From NCBI GenBank assembly GCA_017477025.1, contig JAFUYA010000077.1, positions 1-34,258 of the forward strand: a stretch of DNA of 34,258 bases, written 5' to 3'. The notes under the pieces were generated by a model that made no database searches, was not told the DNA's origin, and saw nothing but the letters and a program-made list of their open reading frames with translations. This DNA is from Bacteroidales bacterium. GTDB taxonomy: Bacteria > Bacteroidota > Bacteroidia > Bacteroidales > P3. A program made the translations under genes and the position numbers. Positions 8,406 through 17,510 of the stretch are shown here, one piece after another (position 1 is the stretch's first letter; every line of letters begins with the position of its first letter).

Positions 8406-8766
8406 GGACAGACGCAATCCTGTGGCAATATAGGGCAGGCGAAATTATTATTCCTTCACGACAGATTTTTGTATTTAGCATGAAGGGATAAGGTATTTTC
8501 GAAGCATTAAAGCAATGTTCTCGGGGTATCGCTGTAATCTTTATCATCGTATTATTACAGAGACTGTTATATTTCTACAGAATATAAAAAACAATTTAGT
8601 TTTTCTGAACAATTTATTCAGAATTCCATAAATATTTTAGAGAACAAAATATTTTTCTAACAAAGTATTACTAACACATCCATACAATAAAGCCTGAATA
8701 TCAATTTGTATCAGTGAATATTCAGGCTTTGACGTACATGTCACTTCTGTATAAAATACTTTCTCT
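8406..8766. other. Intergenic region between convergent genes
   Basis: About 360 bases separating the small exported protein gene from the convergent RNase R gene. The only clear element is the hairpin at 8689-8730. Weaker dyads occur at 8532-8560 (CTGTAAT/ATTACAG) and around 8453-8488, which could end the plus-strand transcript. No gene was seen. Confidence 0.6.
8689..8730. terminator. Terminator hairpin downstream of rnr
   Basis: AAAGCCTGAATAT-type arms form a 13-bp perfect stem (8689-8701 with 8718-8730) around a 16-nt loop. It lies 37 bases beyond the RNase R stop, between convergent genes. The T-tract is weak on both sides, so it may work in either direction. Confidence 0.6.
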
Positions 8767-10929
8767 TTATTGCAAAAGAATAAAATTTATTTGCTTTTTT
8801 AACATATTGACACTTACGACTTTTATTGTTACTTTCTGTCCCAATTGATATATATTACCTGTTTGAGATCCTACGATTTGATAATTATCTTCGTCAAGAG
8901 CATAGAAATCATCTCGCAATGATGCCATTCTTACTAACCCCTCACATTTATTATCATCAATCATAACATATATTCCCCATTTACTTACTCCCGATATCTC
9001 TCCTTCAAATGTCTCTCCTATTTTATCTGACAAAAATTCAGCCTGTTTGTATTTAACGCTCTCATGTTCAGCATCCGCTGCTTTTCTTTCCATCTCGGAG
9101 GAATGCTTACAATACTCCTCATACTCTTCTTTATTTACACTCTCTCCCCCTTTCAAATACAAATCCAAAAGTCTGTGGACCATCAAATCCGGATAACGCC
9201 TAATAGGAGAAGTAAAGTGTGTGTAAAAATCAAAGACCAGTCCGTAATGTCCGATATTGTCAGTGGAATAATATGCTTTTGACATCGTCCTTAAAGCAAT
9301 GTTGTTGATAAGAGTTTGTGCGGCTTTACCTTTTACTTGTTCAAACAAACTGTTATAAGATCTAATCAGTTTATCTCTACTTGAATTATTGACATTATAG
9401 CCTAATTTTCGGACAAAGTTCTTAAAAGTTTCAACTTTCTCAGGATTCGGTTCATCGTGTACACGATAAACAAACGTTTTTGCATTCTTTTTCCCCGACT
9501 TTTTCCCTATTTCTTCTGCAATTGTCCTATTAGCCAAAAGCATAAACTCTTCTATCATCCAATGTGCCTCATTACTTTCTTCTACATGAACGGCAATAGG
9601 ACGTTTTTGCTCGTCCAAGTCAAACCTGAATTCGGGAGATTCAAACCGTATAGATCCTGCTTTAAATCTTTTCTCTCTTAAAATTTTAGCTATCTTCCAC
9701 AAGAGTGTAATTTGCGGAGAAAACGGAGAAGGTTGATAAAATGTTCCATACTCGGATGCTGCAATAATAGCTTGAGCCTGCTCATAAGTAAAACGCTTAT
9801 CCGAACGAATAATACTTTTATCTATGGAATAGGAAACAACTTCTGCCTTAGGTGTAAATTCAAATACTACACTATAAGTAAGTTTATCCTCATTTTCTCG
9901 CAAAGAGCAAACTTCGTTGCAAAGTTTCTCCGGAAGCATCGGTATTGTTCTATCGACCAAATATATACTGGTAGCTCTTTTATAAGCTTCTTTATCTATT
10001 TCACTACCTTTTTTAACATAATGAGACACATCCGCTATATGCACTCCTATAAGGTAGTTATCATTGTCCAATAATTTAAAGGAAACCGCATCATCAAAAT
10101 CTTTTGCATCAGCAGGATCAATCGTAAAGGTCATCATATCACGATAATCCTTTCTATCTTTAATTTCTTTTTTAGATATAACAGTGCTAAGCTTTTCTGC
10201 TTCTTTCTTAACGGTATCAGGAAAATCACAGGATAAATCATTCTCGAACAATATGCTCTGCATTTCAACATCATTATCGCCGGGCATACCCAATACCTTT
10301 ACAATTTCCCCTATCGGCTGATTACTTGCAGGTTTCCAATCCGTTATTTTCACTATCACCTTGCTACCGTCTTCGATACTCTCATCATAATCTAAAACCA
10401 TGACTTGATTCGGCAATTCACTTTCATCACATTGTATCAGAGCAAAATTATTTTTCTTTTTCTTCTTCAAAATTCCCGCAAATTGAATTCTATTGCGTTT
10501 TATTATCCCTACAATTTGACCTTCACGTTTTCTGTCCTTACGTTTAGGAAATACATACACTTTTACGGTATCTCCGTTCAACGCATTTGAGATATTACCG
10601 CTACTTATGTGTATATCCTCACCACCGTCTTTCGGTATAACAAAATAACGTCCTGAACGTGTCGTGTCTACAACCCCTGTTATATAATGATTTGCAGAAG
10701 TATCCTTTGTTATATACTGCGGGTGTAATCGATATTGAGAACCTTCTTTGATGAGTATATTCTCTGCATGCATATTCTTGATTACGGCTTTGATAGTATC
10801 CTTTACACGATGATTCTTTATTCCTAAAATACCATATACTTTCTTTATGGAAAAATTTTCAAACGTATTGTTAGCAAACACCGACAATACCTTTTTATCC
10901 AACCCTTCAAAAATCTCTCTTTCAATCAT
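8767..10929 (-). CDS. rnr: Ribonuclease R (RNB-family 3'-5' exoribonuclease)
   Basis: 720 residues with the full RNase R architecture: an N-terminal winged-helix-like region (1-75), a cold-shock domain (about 80-150, HYITGVVDTTRSGRYFVIP), a second CSD-like region, the RNB catalytic domain and an S1 domain at the C-terminus (about 640-720, GEISGVSKWGIYVMIDD). The catalytic acidic cluster DPADAKDFDD is at 271-280. FTSPIRRYPDLMVHRLL is the second RNB signature. It degrades structured RNA in the cytoplasm. The start lies 3 bases after the stop of the SGNH hydrolase gene, so the two are probably cotranscribed. There is no Lys-rich C-terminal tail as in E. coli RNase R. Confidence 0.95.
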   Translation of the reverse strand: MIEREIFEGLDKKVLSVFANNTFENFSIKKVYGILGIKNHRVKDTIKAVIKNMHAENILIKEGSQYRLHPQYITKDTSANHYITGVVDTTRSGRYFVIPKDGGEDIHISSGNISNALNGDTVKVYVFPKRKDRKREGQIVGIIKRNRIQFAGILKKKKKNNFALIQCDESELPNQVMVLDYDESIEDGSKVIVKITDWKPASNQPIGEIVKVLGMPGDNDVEMQSILFENDLSCDFPDTVKKEAEKLSTVISKKEIKDRKDYRDMMTFTIDPADAKDFDDAVSFKLLDNDNYLIGVHIADVSHYVKKGSEIDKEAYKRATSIYLVDRTIPMLPEKLCNEVCSLRENEDKLTYSVVFEFTPKAEVVSYSIDKSIIRSDKRFTYEQAQAIIAASEYGTFYQPSPFSPQITLLWKIAKILREKRFKAGSIRFESPEFRFDLDEQKRPIAVHVEESNEAHWMIEEFMLLANRTIAEEIGKKSGKKNAKTFVYRVHDEPNPEKVETFKNFVRKLGYNVNNSSRDKLIRSYNSLFEQVKGKAAQTLINNIALRTMSKAYYSTDNIGHYGLVFDFYTHFTSPIRRYPDLMVHRLLDLYLKGGESVNKEEYEEYCKHSSEMERKAADAEHESVKYKQAEFLSDKIGETFEGEISGVSKWGIYVMIDDNKCEGLVRMASLRDDFYALDEDNYQIVGSQTGNIYQLGQKVTIKVVSVNMLKKQINFILLQ

Positions 10930-10932
10930 AAA

Positions 10933-11961
10933 TCAAATCTTTACAAATTTATAACACACTTTCTTACCCTTAGCCTCTCCTTTTACGACATAACACCCTT
11001 CAGGTAATAAATTCAAAGAACATTCCGTTATTTTATTTTTCTCTATTTTAAAATCGGAAACCTTTATTCCTTGTAAATCGAATATTTCCGCTGTTATTGA
11101 AAAATTATTTTCACTGTTATCCACTTTCAATACTTGCTTTGAGGCAATGTAATTAATCATCAAATCGCTTTTGTTAGTTTCTGTCAAAGAGGACTCGAAA
11201 GAGCAATTTACAAATTTATGCTTTGAAAATAAATCATTGGCAGTTTGTTGCAATTGTTGTGCAGTTTGCGGATCCAAATCAGCAAAAAAATCCGTATGTA
11301 TTTCCTTCTGGTATATCATTGTATAAAGTATGCAGGCAGAAAAATAACTTCCTTTCATGTTCGGGTGAGAATAATCATCAGAGTGCAAATCAAAGGATAG
11401 TGAGTCTTGCTCAAATAAATATAACCAAGCACGGCCTATCGGCGATACTTCACTTTGGAAATCGTTTGCCATCATGGAATAGTTTTTACACAATTCCTGC
11501 GACATTGTCCGATAGGTACAAAACGGTGAATAGAAAGGGCAATTCATCTGATCGCCGTAACGATAACCCCATGTCATAAAATAAATTACACGTCCTCCCG
11601 GATTATTCTCCTTATACAAGTCATCCAATTGTTTAGCATACAGATAAACTTCCTGCATAAACTGTTCGTAAGGGAATGCAACTTCTTGACTTTGTCCTTG
11701 CAAAATAAGAATATCATATTCTCCCCGTTTTATATCTTCTAACAAATCCGCATTTTGACAATGAGACATAAATCTTGCTCCGCCTGAAGTATAACTTTTC
11801 GTTTCTATACGATTGCCGTCAGAAACTCCCATTTGCGACAATAATTGCGGTAAATCATTCGTGTACGTATAAGAATTACCAACAAATAAAACGCTGATTT
11901 GTTGAGCATATGCTGAACAAATCAAAAATAAATAAAAAATGAACAGACCTATTCCTTTCAT
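10933..11961 (-). CDS. Secreted SGNH-fold hydrolase (DUF4886-like) with T9SS sorting domain
   Basis: 342 residues from ATG 11961; the open frame continues 27 codons upstream, but the promoter at 11983-11990 falls inside that extension. Residues 1-19 are a signal peptide (MKGIGLFIFYLFLICSAYA). The SGNH block I is LFVGNSYT, whose Ser is the likely nucleophile, and block V is DDYSHPN with the Asp-His pair. YDILILQGQSQE fits block III. These suggest an esterase or acetylhydrolase; the substrate is unknown. The last 75 residues (AEIFDLQGIKV, LNLLPEGCYVV and a basic end) look like a type A T9SS C-terminal domain, so the protein is probably surface-bound or secreted. It precedes rnr by 3 bases. Confidence 0.82.
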   Translation of the reverse strand: MKGIGLFIFYLFLICSAYAQQISVLFVGNSYTYTNDLPQLLSQMGVSDGNRIETKSYTSGGARFMSHCQNADLLEDIKRGEYDILILQGQSQEVAFPYEQFMQEVYLYAKQLDDLYKENNPGGRVIYFMTWGYRYGDQMNCPFYSPFCTYRTMSQELCKNYSMMANDFQSEVSPIGRAWLYLFEQDSLSFDLHSDDYSHPNMKGSYFSACILYTMIYQKEIHTDFFADLDPQTAQQLQQTANDLFSKHKFVNCSFESSLTETNKSDLMINYIASKQVLKVDNSENNFSITAEIFDLQGIKVSDFKIEKNKITECSLNLLPEGCYVVKGEAKGKKVCYKFVKI

Positions 11962-11982
11962 ACCTGTAATATTTTCAGTGTG

Positions 11983-11990
11983 CAAAAATA
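11983..11990 (-). promoter_or_regulatory. -7 promoter element, SGNH hydrolase-rnr
   Basis: TATTTTTG on the minus strand is a perfect -7 element 21 bases before the ATG at 11961. It supports the shorter start. No -33 element is evident. Confidence 0.6.
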
Positions 11991-12012
11991 ATATATTCTC
12001 AAAAAAATCTTG

Positions 12013-12020
12013 TAATTTCG
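12013..12020 (+). promoter_or_regulatory. Possible variant -7 element of murL-murD
   Basis: TAATTTCG differs from TAnnTTTG at one base and lies 23 bases before the ATG at 12044. The 12-mer TAATTTCGCCGT is repeated exactly, on the minus strand, upstream of the lipoprotein gene (25398-25409). The assignment is tentative. Confidence 0.35.
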
Positions 12021-12043
12021 CCGTAATATTTAACAGCATCATT

Positions 12044-14866
12044 ATGACGGATTATCAAGACAACAGCAAAAAATACAAGGAATTAAGAATAAACTATCCT
12101 GTATTTATATACGAAGACTTCTCTATAACTTATGGTGAAGAAAACAATAAAAACCGAAACGAGAAATATATAAAATTTCAATTCTTTTTCTCATGCGGAA
12201 AAGAAAGATTTACTCCATATCAACTCATATATACGAAAGACTTTTTTATCTCCCCTTTTAATAACCTTGAGACTCAAAATACAAAAAAGAAAACCTGTAA
12301 GGAGTCTTGCTGCAATACAGAATTATCTGAGAATTCCGAAGATAGTCTTTCTGTTTTGATGCCGTTTGCATTTAACTTAGGACTCATTGAACTTATATCC
12401 TATTGGAAAGCTTGCTGTTCGCCTAAAATACTGATTAAATGCGGACATTTGAATGACGAGCAGAAAAAATTTTGGAAAAAACTATGGTTTAACGGTCTTG
12501 GAGAATTTTTCTATCTTAACAATGTAAGGACGAATATCAATGATTTTGTAGATATAGTTTGTGAAAGCGATTTGCAATACAAACAAGTTCGCATGATTTT
12601 TAAGGATGAGTATATCGTACCTGTCGGTGGCGGTAAAGACAGCGTTGTATCATTGGAATTACTGCGTGCAAAAGGGAAAAATATAACCCCGATGGTTATC
12701 AATAATCGAGGTGCTACAAAATCCTGTATCGAACGGGCTGGATTTAAGGAAGCCGACACTATAGAGATTAAGCGTATTATAGATGAAAATCTTTTGGAGT
12801 TAAACAAAAAAGGCTATCTTAACGGTCATACTCCTTTTTCCGCTATGCTGGCTTTTACGACTTTGATTTGTGCTGTTTTGAGCGGTAAGAAATATATTGC
12901 CCTGTCCAACGAAAATTCTGCGAACGAAGCAACGGTGTATAAAAATAATGATATATCGGAATTTAACGGCGTAAATCACCAATACAGTAAAAGTCTGGAA
13001 TTTGAAAACGATTTCAGAGCTTACTACAAAGAATATTTGTGTAAGGATATTGAGTATTTTTCATTCTTACGTCCGATTTCGGAGTTGCAAATTGCCCGAA
13101 TATTTTCTTTTCTTGACTATTCGGACGTCTTCAAATCATGTAATGCAGGCTCAAAGCAGGATATTTGGTGCGGTAATTGCCCGAAATGTCTGTTTGCTTA
13201 TATCATAATGTCGCCTTTTATTGAACCGGATAAACTCAATAAGGTATTCGGGAAAAATATGTTTGAGGACGAAAAACTGCTTACTTATTTCAAAGAACTT
13301 ACAGGTGAAAATGAAGTAAAACCTTTCGAATGCGTAGGAACGGTTGATGAAGTCAATTCAGCTATAGCTCAAAGAATTAAAAAGTTTGGCATAAAAAGTG
13401 AAGAAATATTATTGAACCATTGGGACAATTCCCCGTTTAAAGCAAAGTATAACGGTACTTCTTTTTCTCAAATCATAAATAAAGAAGACAATAACAACAA
13501 TCTGCCCGAGGATTTGAACGATTCTTTTGCAAATTTCTTTGTTTTAACCGTTTATTCACGTATAATACATTTGTTGAAAGACGAAACGATTGCTATTATG
13601 GGTTTGGGACGTGAAGGTCAATCAACATTAAAGTTATTGAATAAAATATTGCCGGGAAAACAATTGGTATTGTATGACGAAAATCAAAAAAAATTTGAAG
13701 AAATAAAAGATTCGGTAAAAAATCATCGTTGCTATTGTTCTAAAAACGACTTAATAAGGATAAATAACGAGTGTTCGTTGATTTTTCTAACACCTGGAAT
13801 GGCTCCGAAAGATTATCCGCAATTGAATTTCAACAAACTGACAAATCAATGCGATATTTTTCTCAGAGTAGTTGGGGAACTATGTATAGGCGTCAGCGGA
13901 ACGAAAGGTAAATCCACCACTTCATCGCTTATTTATCATATAATAAAACAAAAAAATGACAATGTATTGCTTGCAGGCAATATAGGAGTGCCGTTTTTCG
14001 ATGTTTTGGACAAGATAAATCCGCAAACGATGATTGTTTTGGAGTTGTCTTGCCATCAATTGCAGTTGATAAAAAAATCTCCTCACATATCTGTATTGCT
14101 TAATCTGTATGAAGAACATTTGGATCATTACAAGGATTTTACGGATTACCAAAACGCAAAACTCAATCTGCTTTTCAAGGCAGATAACCACGACAAGTTT
14201 ATTTATAATGCAGATGATAGGATAATTAACGACAGTCTTAACGGTATAAATACCCAAGTCGATATGATTGGTTTTCACCTTTCGGACTACGTTTTTAAGG
14301 AAAGTAAAACATTGAAAGGCGATCATAACAAATATAATATACTTGCTGTCCTTAATGCAGTAAAACTGACGGGAATTGAGGAAAAAGACGCCTTAAATTT
14401 TGATTCCGATTTCCGAACTCTGCCACACCGCATGGAGTTTATTGGTAACAAAGACGGTGTCAATTATTATGACGATTCAATTTCTACAATACCTCAGGCA
14501 ACGTTAGCTGCAGTAAAATCCTTACCGAACGTTCAAACGCTGATATTGGGAGGAATGGACAGAGGTATTGACTATTCTGCACTTAATGAGTTGCAAAATA
14601 TTGCGACACTGAAAAATATTGCTTTTGTCGGCAAAGCGGGAAAAAGAATGTGTGACGTAATAACAAAGAATATTAATAAAAACGGGGGAAAAACTATATT
14701 CAATGTTCTTATATGCGATGATTGGAAAGAAATTGTAAGATTTTGTAAAAAAAATACTCATGCAGGCTATTGTGTTTTGCTTTCTCCTGCTGCAAGTTCT
14801 TATGATCAGTTCCGCAATTTTGAACATCGCGGTAATTACTTCAAAGAATTGGTATTTAATTCTTGA
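12044..14866 (+). CDS. murL-murD: Fused UDP-MurNAc-L-Ala-L-Glu epimerase (MurL) and MurD2-type ligase
   Basis: 940 residues in two parts. Residues 1 to about 465 match MurL, an ATP-dependent epimerase that converts the terminal L-Glu of UDP-MurNAc-L-Ala-L-Glu to D-Glu. Visible signs are FWKKLWFNGLGEF, the PP-loop PVGGGKDSVV (G195-S200), NENSANE (289-295), SFLRPISELQIARI, WCGNCPKC (375-382) and KPFECVG. Residues from about 510 are a Mur ligase: GLGREG (520-525), ATP loop GTKGKST (619-625), NLYEEHLDHY (687-696), AKLNLL with Lys706 as likely carbamylated Lys, HRMEF, and SPAASSYDQFRNFEHRG (914 on). In E. coli MurD, DSKATN and a Lys in GGDGK contact D-Glu; here they are DSISTI (811-816) and GGMDRG, as expected for a ligase using L-Glu. 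The start is ATG 12044, not the in-frame ATG at 11939. Confidence 0.88.
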   Translation: MTDYQDNSKKYKELRINYPVFIYEDFSITYGEENNKNRNEKYIKFQFFFSCGKERFTPYQLIYTKDFFISPFNNLETQNTKKKTCKESCCNTELSENSEDSLSVLMPFAFNLGLIELISYWKACCSPKILIKCGHLNDEQKKFWKKLWFNGLGEFFYLNNVRTNINDFVDIVCESDLQYKQVRMIFKDEYIVPVGGGKDSVVSLELLRAKGKNITPMVINNRGATKSCIERAGFKEADTIEIKRIIDENLLELNKKGYLNGHTPFSAMLAFTTLICAVLSGKKYIALSNENSANEATVYKNNDISEFNGVNHQYSKSLEFENDFRAYYKEYLCKDIEYFSFLRPISELQIARIFSFLDYSDVFKSCNAGSKQDIWCGNCPKCLFAYIIMSPFIEPDKLNKVFGKNMFEDEKLLTYFKELTGENEVKPFECVGTVDEVNSAIAQRIKKFGIKSEEILLNHWDNSPFKAKYNGTSFSQIINKEDNNNNLPEDLNDSFANFFVLTVYSRIIHLLKDETIAIMGLGREGQSTLKLLNKILPGKQLVLYDENQKKFEEIKDSVKNHRCYCSKNDLIRINNECSLIFLTPGMAPKDYPQLNFNKLTNQCDIFLRVVGELCIGVSGTKGKSTTSSLIYHIIKQKNDNVLLAGNIGVPFFDVLDKINPQTMIVLELSCHQLQLIKKSPHISVLLNLYEEHLDHYKDFTDYQNAKLNLLFKADNHDKFIYNADDRIINDSLNGINTQVDMIGFHLSDYVFKESKTLKGDHNKYNILAVLNAVKLTGIEEKDALNFDSDFRTLPHRMEFIGNKDGVNYYDDSISTIPQATLAAVKSLPNVQTLILGGMDRGIDYSALNELQNIATLKNIAFVGKAGKRMCDVITKNINKNGGKTIFNVLICDDWKEIVRFCKKNTHAGYCVLLSPAASSYDQFRNFEHRGNYFKELVFNS

Positions 14867-14926
14867 ACCCTATCTTGAATGTTTAAATAGATTTTTATCA
14901 TTACGTCATATTACCTATACAATGAA

Positions 14927-14975
14927 CCCGTGTAAATCTGCAAAACCTGAGCAATATTCTGCAGAATTACGCGGG
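14927..14975 (+). terminator. Terminator of murL-murD
   Basis: CCCGTGTAA (14927-14935) pairs with TTACGCGGG (14967-14975) with one G-T pair. An inner stem CTGCA/TGCAG (14939-14943 with 14960-14964) extends it. AGTTTTTGTTT follows on the plus strand. It lies 60 bases after the murL-murD stop and may also serve convergent uvrB. Confidence 0.65.
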
Positions 14976-15035
14976 AGTTTTTGTTTATGTATGCAATATA
15001 TAAACGATACAAAACAATCGTAATTCAAACTTCAC

Positions 15036-17051
15036 TTATTCACTCTTTAATCTTTTTATTTCATCTCTATAAACTGCCGCCTGTAAGAAATCAAGTGTCT
15101 TAACGGCATCATTCATTTTCTTTTCCAATTGTTTTATTAAAGCCTCCTTGGTCTGTGTCATTTTTCCGTTTTCTTTTTGACTGATTACAATTTTTTCTAT
15201 TTCTTTTTTAGCCTTCTTTTGTTCGGTTTTATGGGATTGTTCTTCCGTTTTCTTTTCACTTTGAGGCAAAACGGTGTCTATTTCTCTTTTAACCTGACGC
15301 GGAGTTATGTTATGTTCCTTGTTATATGCTATTTGTTTTTCGCGATTATGCAGATTCATATCTATTGTTCTTTGCATACTGTCCGTAATTTTATCACCGT
15401 ACAATATAGCTTTACTATTAACGTTACGAGCTGCTCTTCCGATTGTTTGAATCAATGATTTATCATTACGCAGAAAACCTTCTTTGTCTGCATCAAGAAT
15501 AGCGACTAACGCAACTTCGGGCAAATCCAGTCCTTCCCTTAAAAGATTGACACCGACAAGCACGTCAAAACTCCCTGCTCTTAAATCATTCATAATTTCT
15601 ACTCTTTCCAATGTATCAATGTCAGAATGTATATATTTCGTTCTTATATCCAGTTTCGTCAAGTATTGAGTTAATTCCTCAGCCATTCGTTTTGTAAGGG
15701 TAGTAACCAAAACTCTTTCTCCTTTATCCACCACTTTCGAAATTTCTTCCAATAAATCATCAACCTGATTCTTTGCGGGATGAACTTCTATCGGTGGGTC
15801 TAACAATCCTGTCGGACGAATCAATTGTTCGATTATAATTCCATCAGCCTCGTTTATTTCATACGGTGACGGAGTCGCAGACATATAAATTGTTTGCGGT
15901 TGCAACATTTTGAATTCCTCAAATCGCAATGGTCTGTTGTCAAATGCTGCGGGCAAACGGAAACCGTACTGAACCAGATTTTGTTTTCTGCTTCGGTCTC
16001 CTCCGTACATTGCGTGCAGTTGTGGAACAGTAACGTGGCTTTCATCAATAATCATCAAATAATCATCAGGAAAATAATCCAAAAGACAGAACGGACGATC
16101 ACCTGGTTTGCGTCTGTCAAAATAACGCGAATAATTCTCTATGCCACTGCAATAGCCTAGTTCCTGAAGCATCTCCATATCATTATTAACTCTCTCTTCC
16201 AAACGCTTCGCTTCCAAAATTTGACCGTTTTTTTTGAACTCATCACAACTTTCAAACATATCCGATTGAATTTCTTTCAATGCTGTGGCAAGAGTATTAC
16301 GATTCGTCAAAAAATTTCCTGCCGGATATAAAACCATTTCCGACATTGATTCTATCGTTTTGTTAGTCAGCGGATCAAATTTGCCTAACTCTTCAATTTC
16401 ATCATCAAAGAAAACTACTCTGTAAGCATAATCGGCATAAGCAGGATGGATATCTACCGTATCGCCTTTAATACGGAACTTGCCCCTATTGAACTCCATC
16501 TCATTGCGAGAATACAACGAATCAACCAAAGTCAATAAAAAAGCGTTCATATCAACCTTTTGACCGACTCTCAAATGTATCGTCCCTGCTTCAAAATCCG
16601 TTGGATTACCTATACCGTATATGCACGACACACTTGCAATCACAATAACGTCTTTCCTTCCTGACAGCAAAGAACTTGCAGCTGACAGACGCAATTTGTC
16701 CAAATCGTCATTGATTGCCAAATCCTTTTCAATGTATGTATTAGTCTGAGGAATATATGCTTCAGGTTGATAGTAGTCATAATAAGATACATAATATTCT
16801 ACTGCATTTTCAGGAAAGAAACGCTTAAACTCTCCGTATAATTGTGCAGCCAATGTTTTATTGTGGCTCATTATAATAGTAGGCTTGCCTGCTTGTGCAA
16901 TAACATTGGCAATTGTGAAAGTTTTTCCACTTCCTGTTACTCCTAAAAGGACTTGTGCTTTGTCACCGTCTTTTATTCCTTGAACCAATTGCTTTATTGC
17001 CTGAGGTTGATCGCCTGTAGGAGAAAATTCGCTGTGAAGTTTGAATTTCAT
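15036..17051 (-). CDS. uvrB: UvrABC system protein B
   Basis: 671 residues, full length for UvrB, the damage-verification helicase of nucleotide excision repair. Walker A is GVTGSGKT (37-44). The Tyr-rich beta-hairpin that probes DNA is visible (YVSYYDYYQPEAYIPQTN). SCIYGIG, the DESH Walker B and the helicase motifs TLTKRMAEEL and GVNLLREGLDLPEVALV follow in order. The C-terminal UVR motif, which binds UvrC, is at about 635-671 (LEKKMNDAVKTLDFLQAA). A Lys/Glu-rich linker lies just before it. The gene follows aroQ by 6 bases and is probably cotranscribed with it. Confidence 0.97.
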   Translation of the reverse strand: MKFKLHSEFSPTGDQPQAIKQLVQGIKDGDKAQVLLGVTGSGKTFTIANVIAQAGKPTIIMSHNKTLAAQLYGEFKRFFPENAVEYYVSYYDYYQPEAYIPQTNTYIEKDLAINDDLDKLRLSAASSLLSGRKDVIVIASVSCIYGIGNPTDFEAGTIHLRVGQKVDMNAFLLTLVDSLYSRNEMEFNRGKFRIKGDTVDIHPAYADYAYRVVFFDDEIEELGKFDPLTNKTIESMSEMVLYPAGNFLTNRNTLATALKEIQSDMFESCDEFKKNGQILEAKRLEERVNNDMEMLQELGYCSGIENYSRYFDRRKPGDRPFCLLDYFPDDYLMIIDESHVTVPQLHAMYGGDRSRKQNLVQYGFRLPAAFDNRPLRFEEFKMLQPQTIYMSATPSPYEINEADGIIIEQLIRPTGLLDPPIEVHPAKNQVDDLLEEISKVVDKGERVLVTTLTKRMAEELTQYLTKLDIRTKYIHSDIDTLERVEIMNDLRAGSFDVLVGVNLLREGLDLPEVALVAILDADKEGFLRNDKSLIQTIGRAARNVNSKAILYGDKITDSMQRTIDMNLHNREKQIAYNKEHNITPRQVKREIDTVLPQSEKKTEEQSHKTEQKKAKKEIEKIVISQKENGKMTQTKEALIKQLEKKMNDAVKTLDFLQAAVYRDEIKRLKSE

Positions 17052-17057
17052 AACTAA

Positions 17058-17510
17058 TTATTCTTTATTCAGCACTGCCAAGACTGCCAATTTATATCCG
17101 AGAAGACCGAATCCGATTATACTCCCATTGCACACGGATGACAAAAGACTTGTACGTCTAAATTCTTCGCGTGAATAGATATTTGAAATATGAACTTCAA
17201 AAATGTCTAATGTATCAACATTTGATCTATCAGTTCTGTATTGTATTGCATCACGTATGACCACCGATGTATGTGTGTAACCTCCTGCGTTGATAATTAC
17301 AGCATCTCCGTGAAAACTTTGTAATTGATCAACAATCTCTCCCTCAATATTGGACTGAAAGTAATCTATCCGACAATCCTTAAACTCCTTACGCAATTCT
17401 TTCAAATAGTCTTCAAAGCTTTTATTCCCATATACGGTCGTTTCCCGTTTCCCAAGCAGATTCAGATTCGCACCGTTTATTATAAGTATATTCTTTTTCT
17501 TAGTCATCAT
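17058..17510 (-). CDS. aroQ: Type II 3-dehydroquinate dehydratase
   Basis: 150 residues, the usual size of the small dodecameric type II enzyme. It dehydrates 3-dehydroquinate to 3-dehydroshikimate, step three of the shikimate pathway. NGANLNLLGKRETTVYG carries the catalytic Tyr27, INAGGYTHTS is the substrate-binding loop, and EVHISNIYSREEFR contains the catalytic His107. The family's usual NGPN is NGAN here and NPGAYTHTS is NAGGYTHTS; both are mild changes. The start is ATG-ATG (17510 or 17507) overlapping the stop of the upstream thioredoxin-like gene, which suggests translational coupling. Confidence 0.95.
   Translation of the reverse strand: MMTKKKNILIINGANLNLLGKRETTVYGNKSFEDYLKELRKEFKDCRIDYFQSNIEGEIVDQLQSFHGDAVIINAGGYTHTSVVIRDAIQYRTDRSNVDTLDIFEVHISNIYSREEFRRTSLLSSVCNGSIIGFGLLGYKLAVLAVLNKE

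Noticed and set aside
11939..12043. Upstream ATG of the MurL-MurD frame
   Set aside because: The added residues overlap the divergent SGNH gene and its promoter and have no MurL similarity; ATG 12044 fits better.
13922..14326. 134-codon minus-strand frame
   Set aside because: It is antisense to the Mur ligase half; its composition follows from the AT-rich opposite strand.
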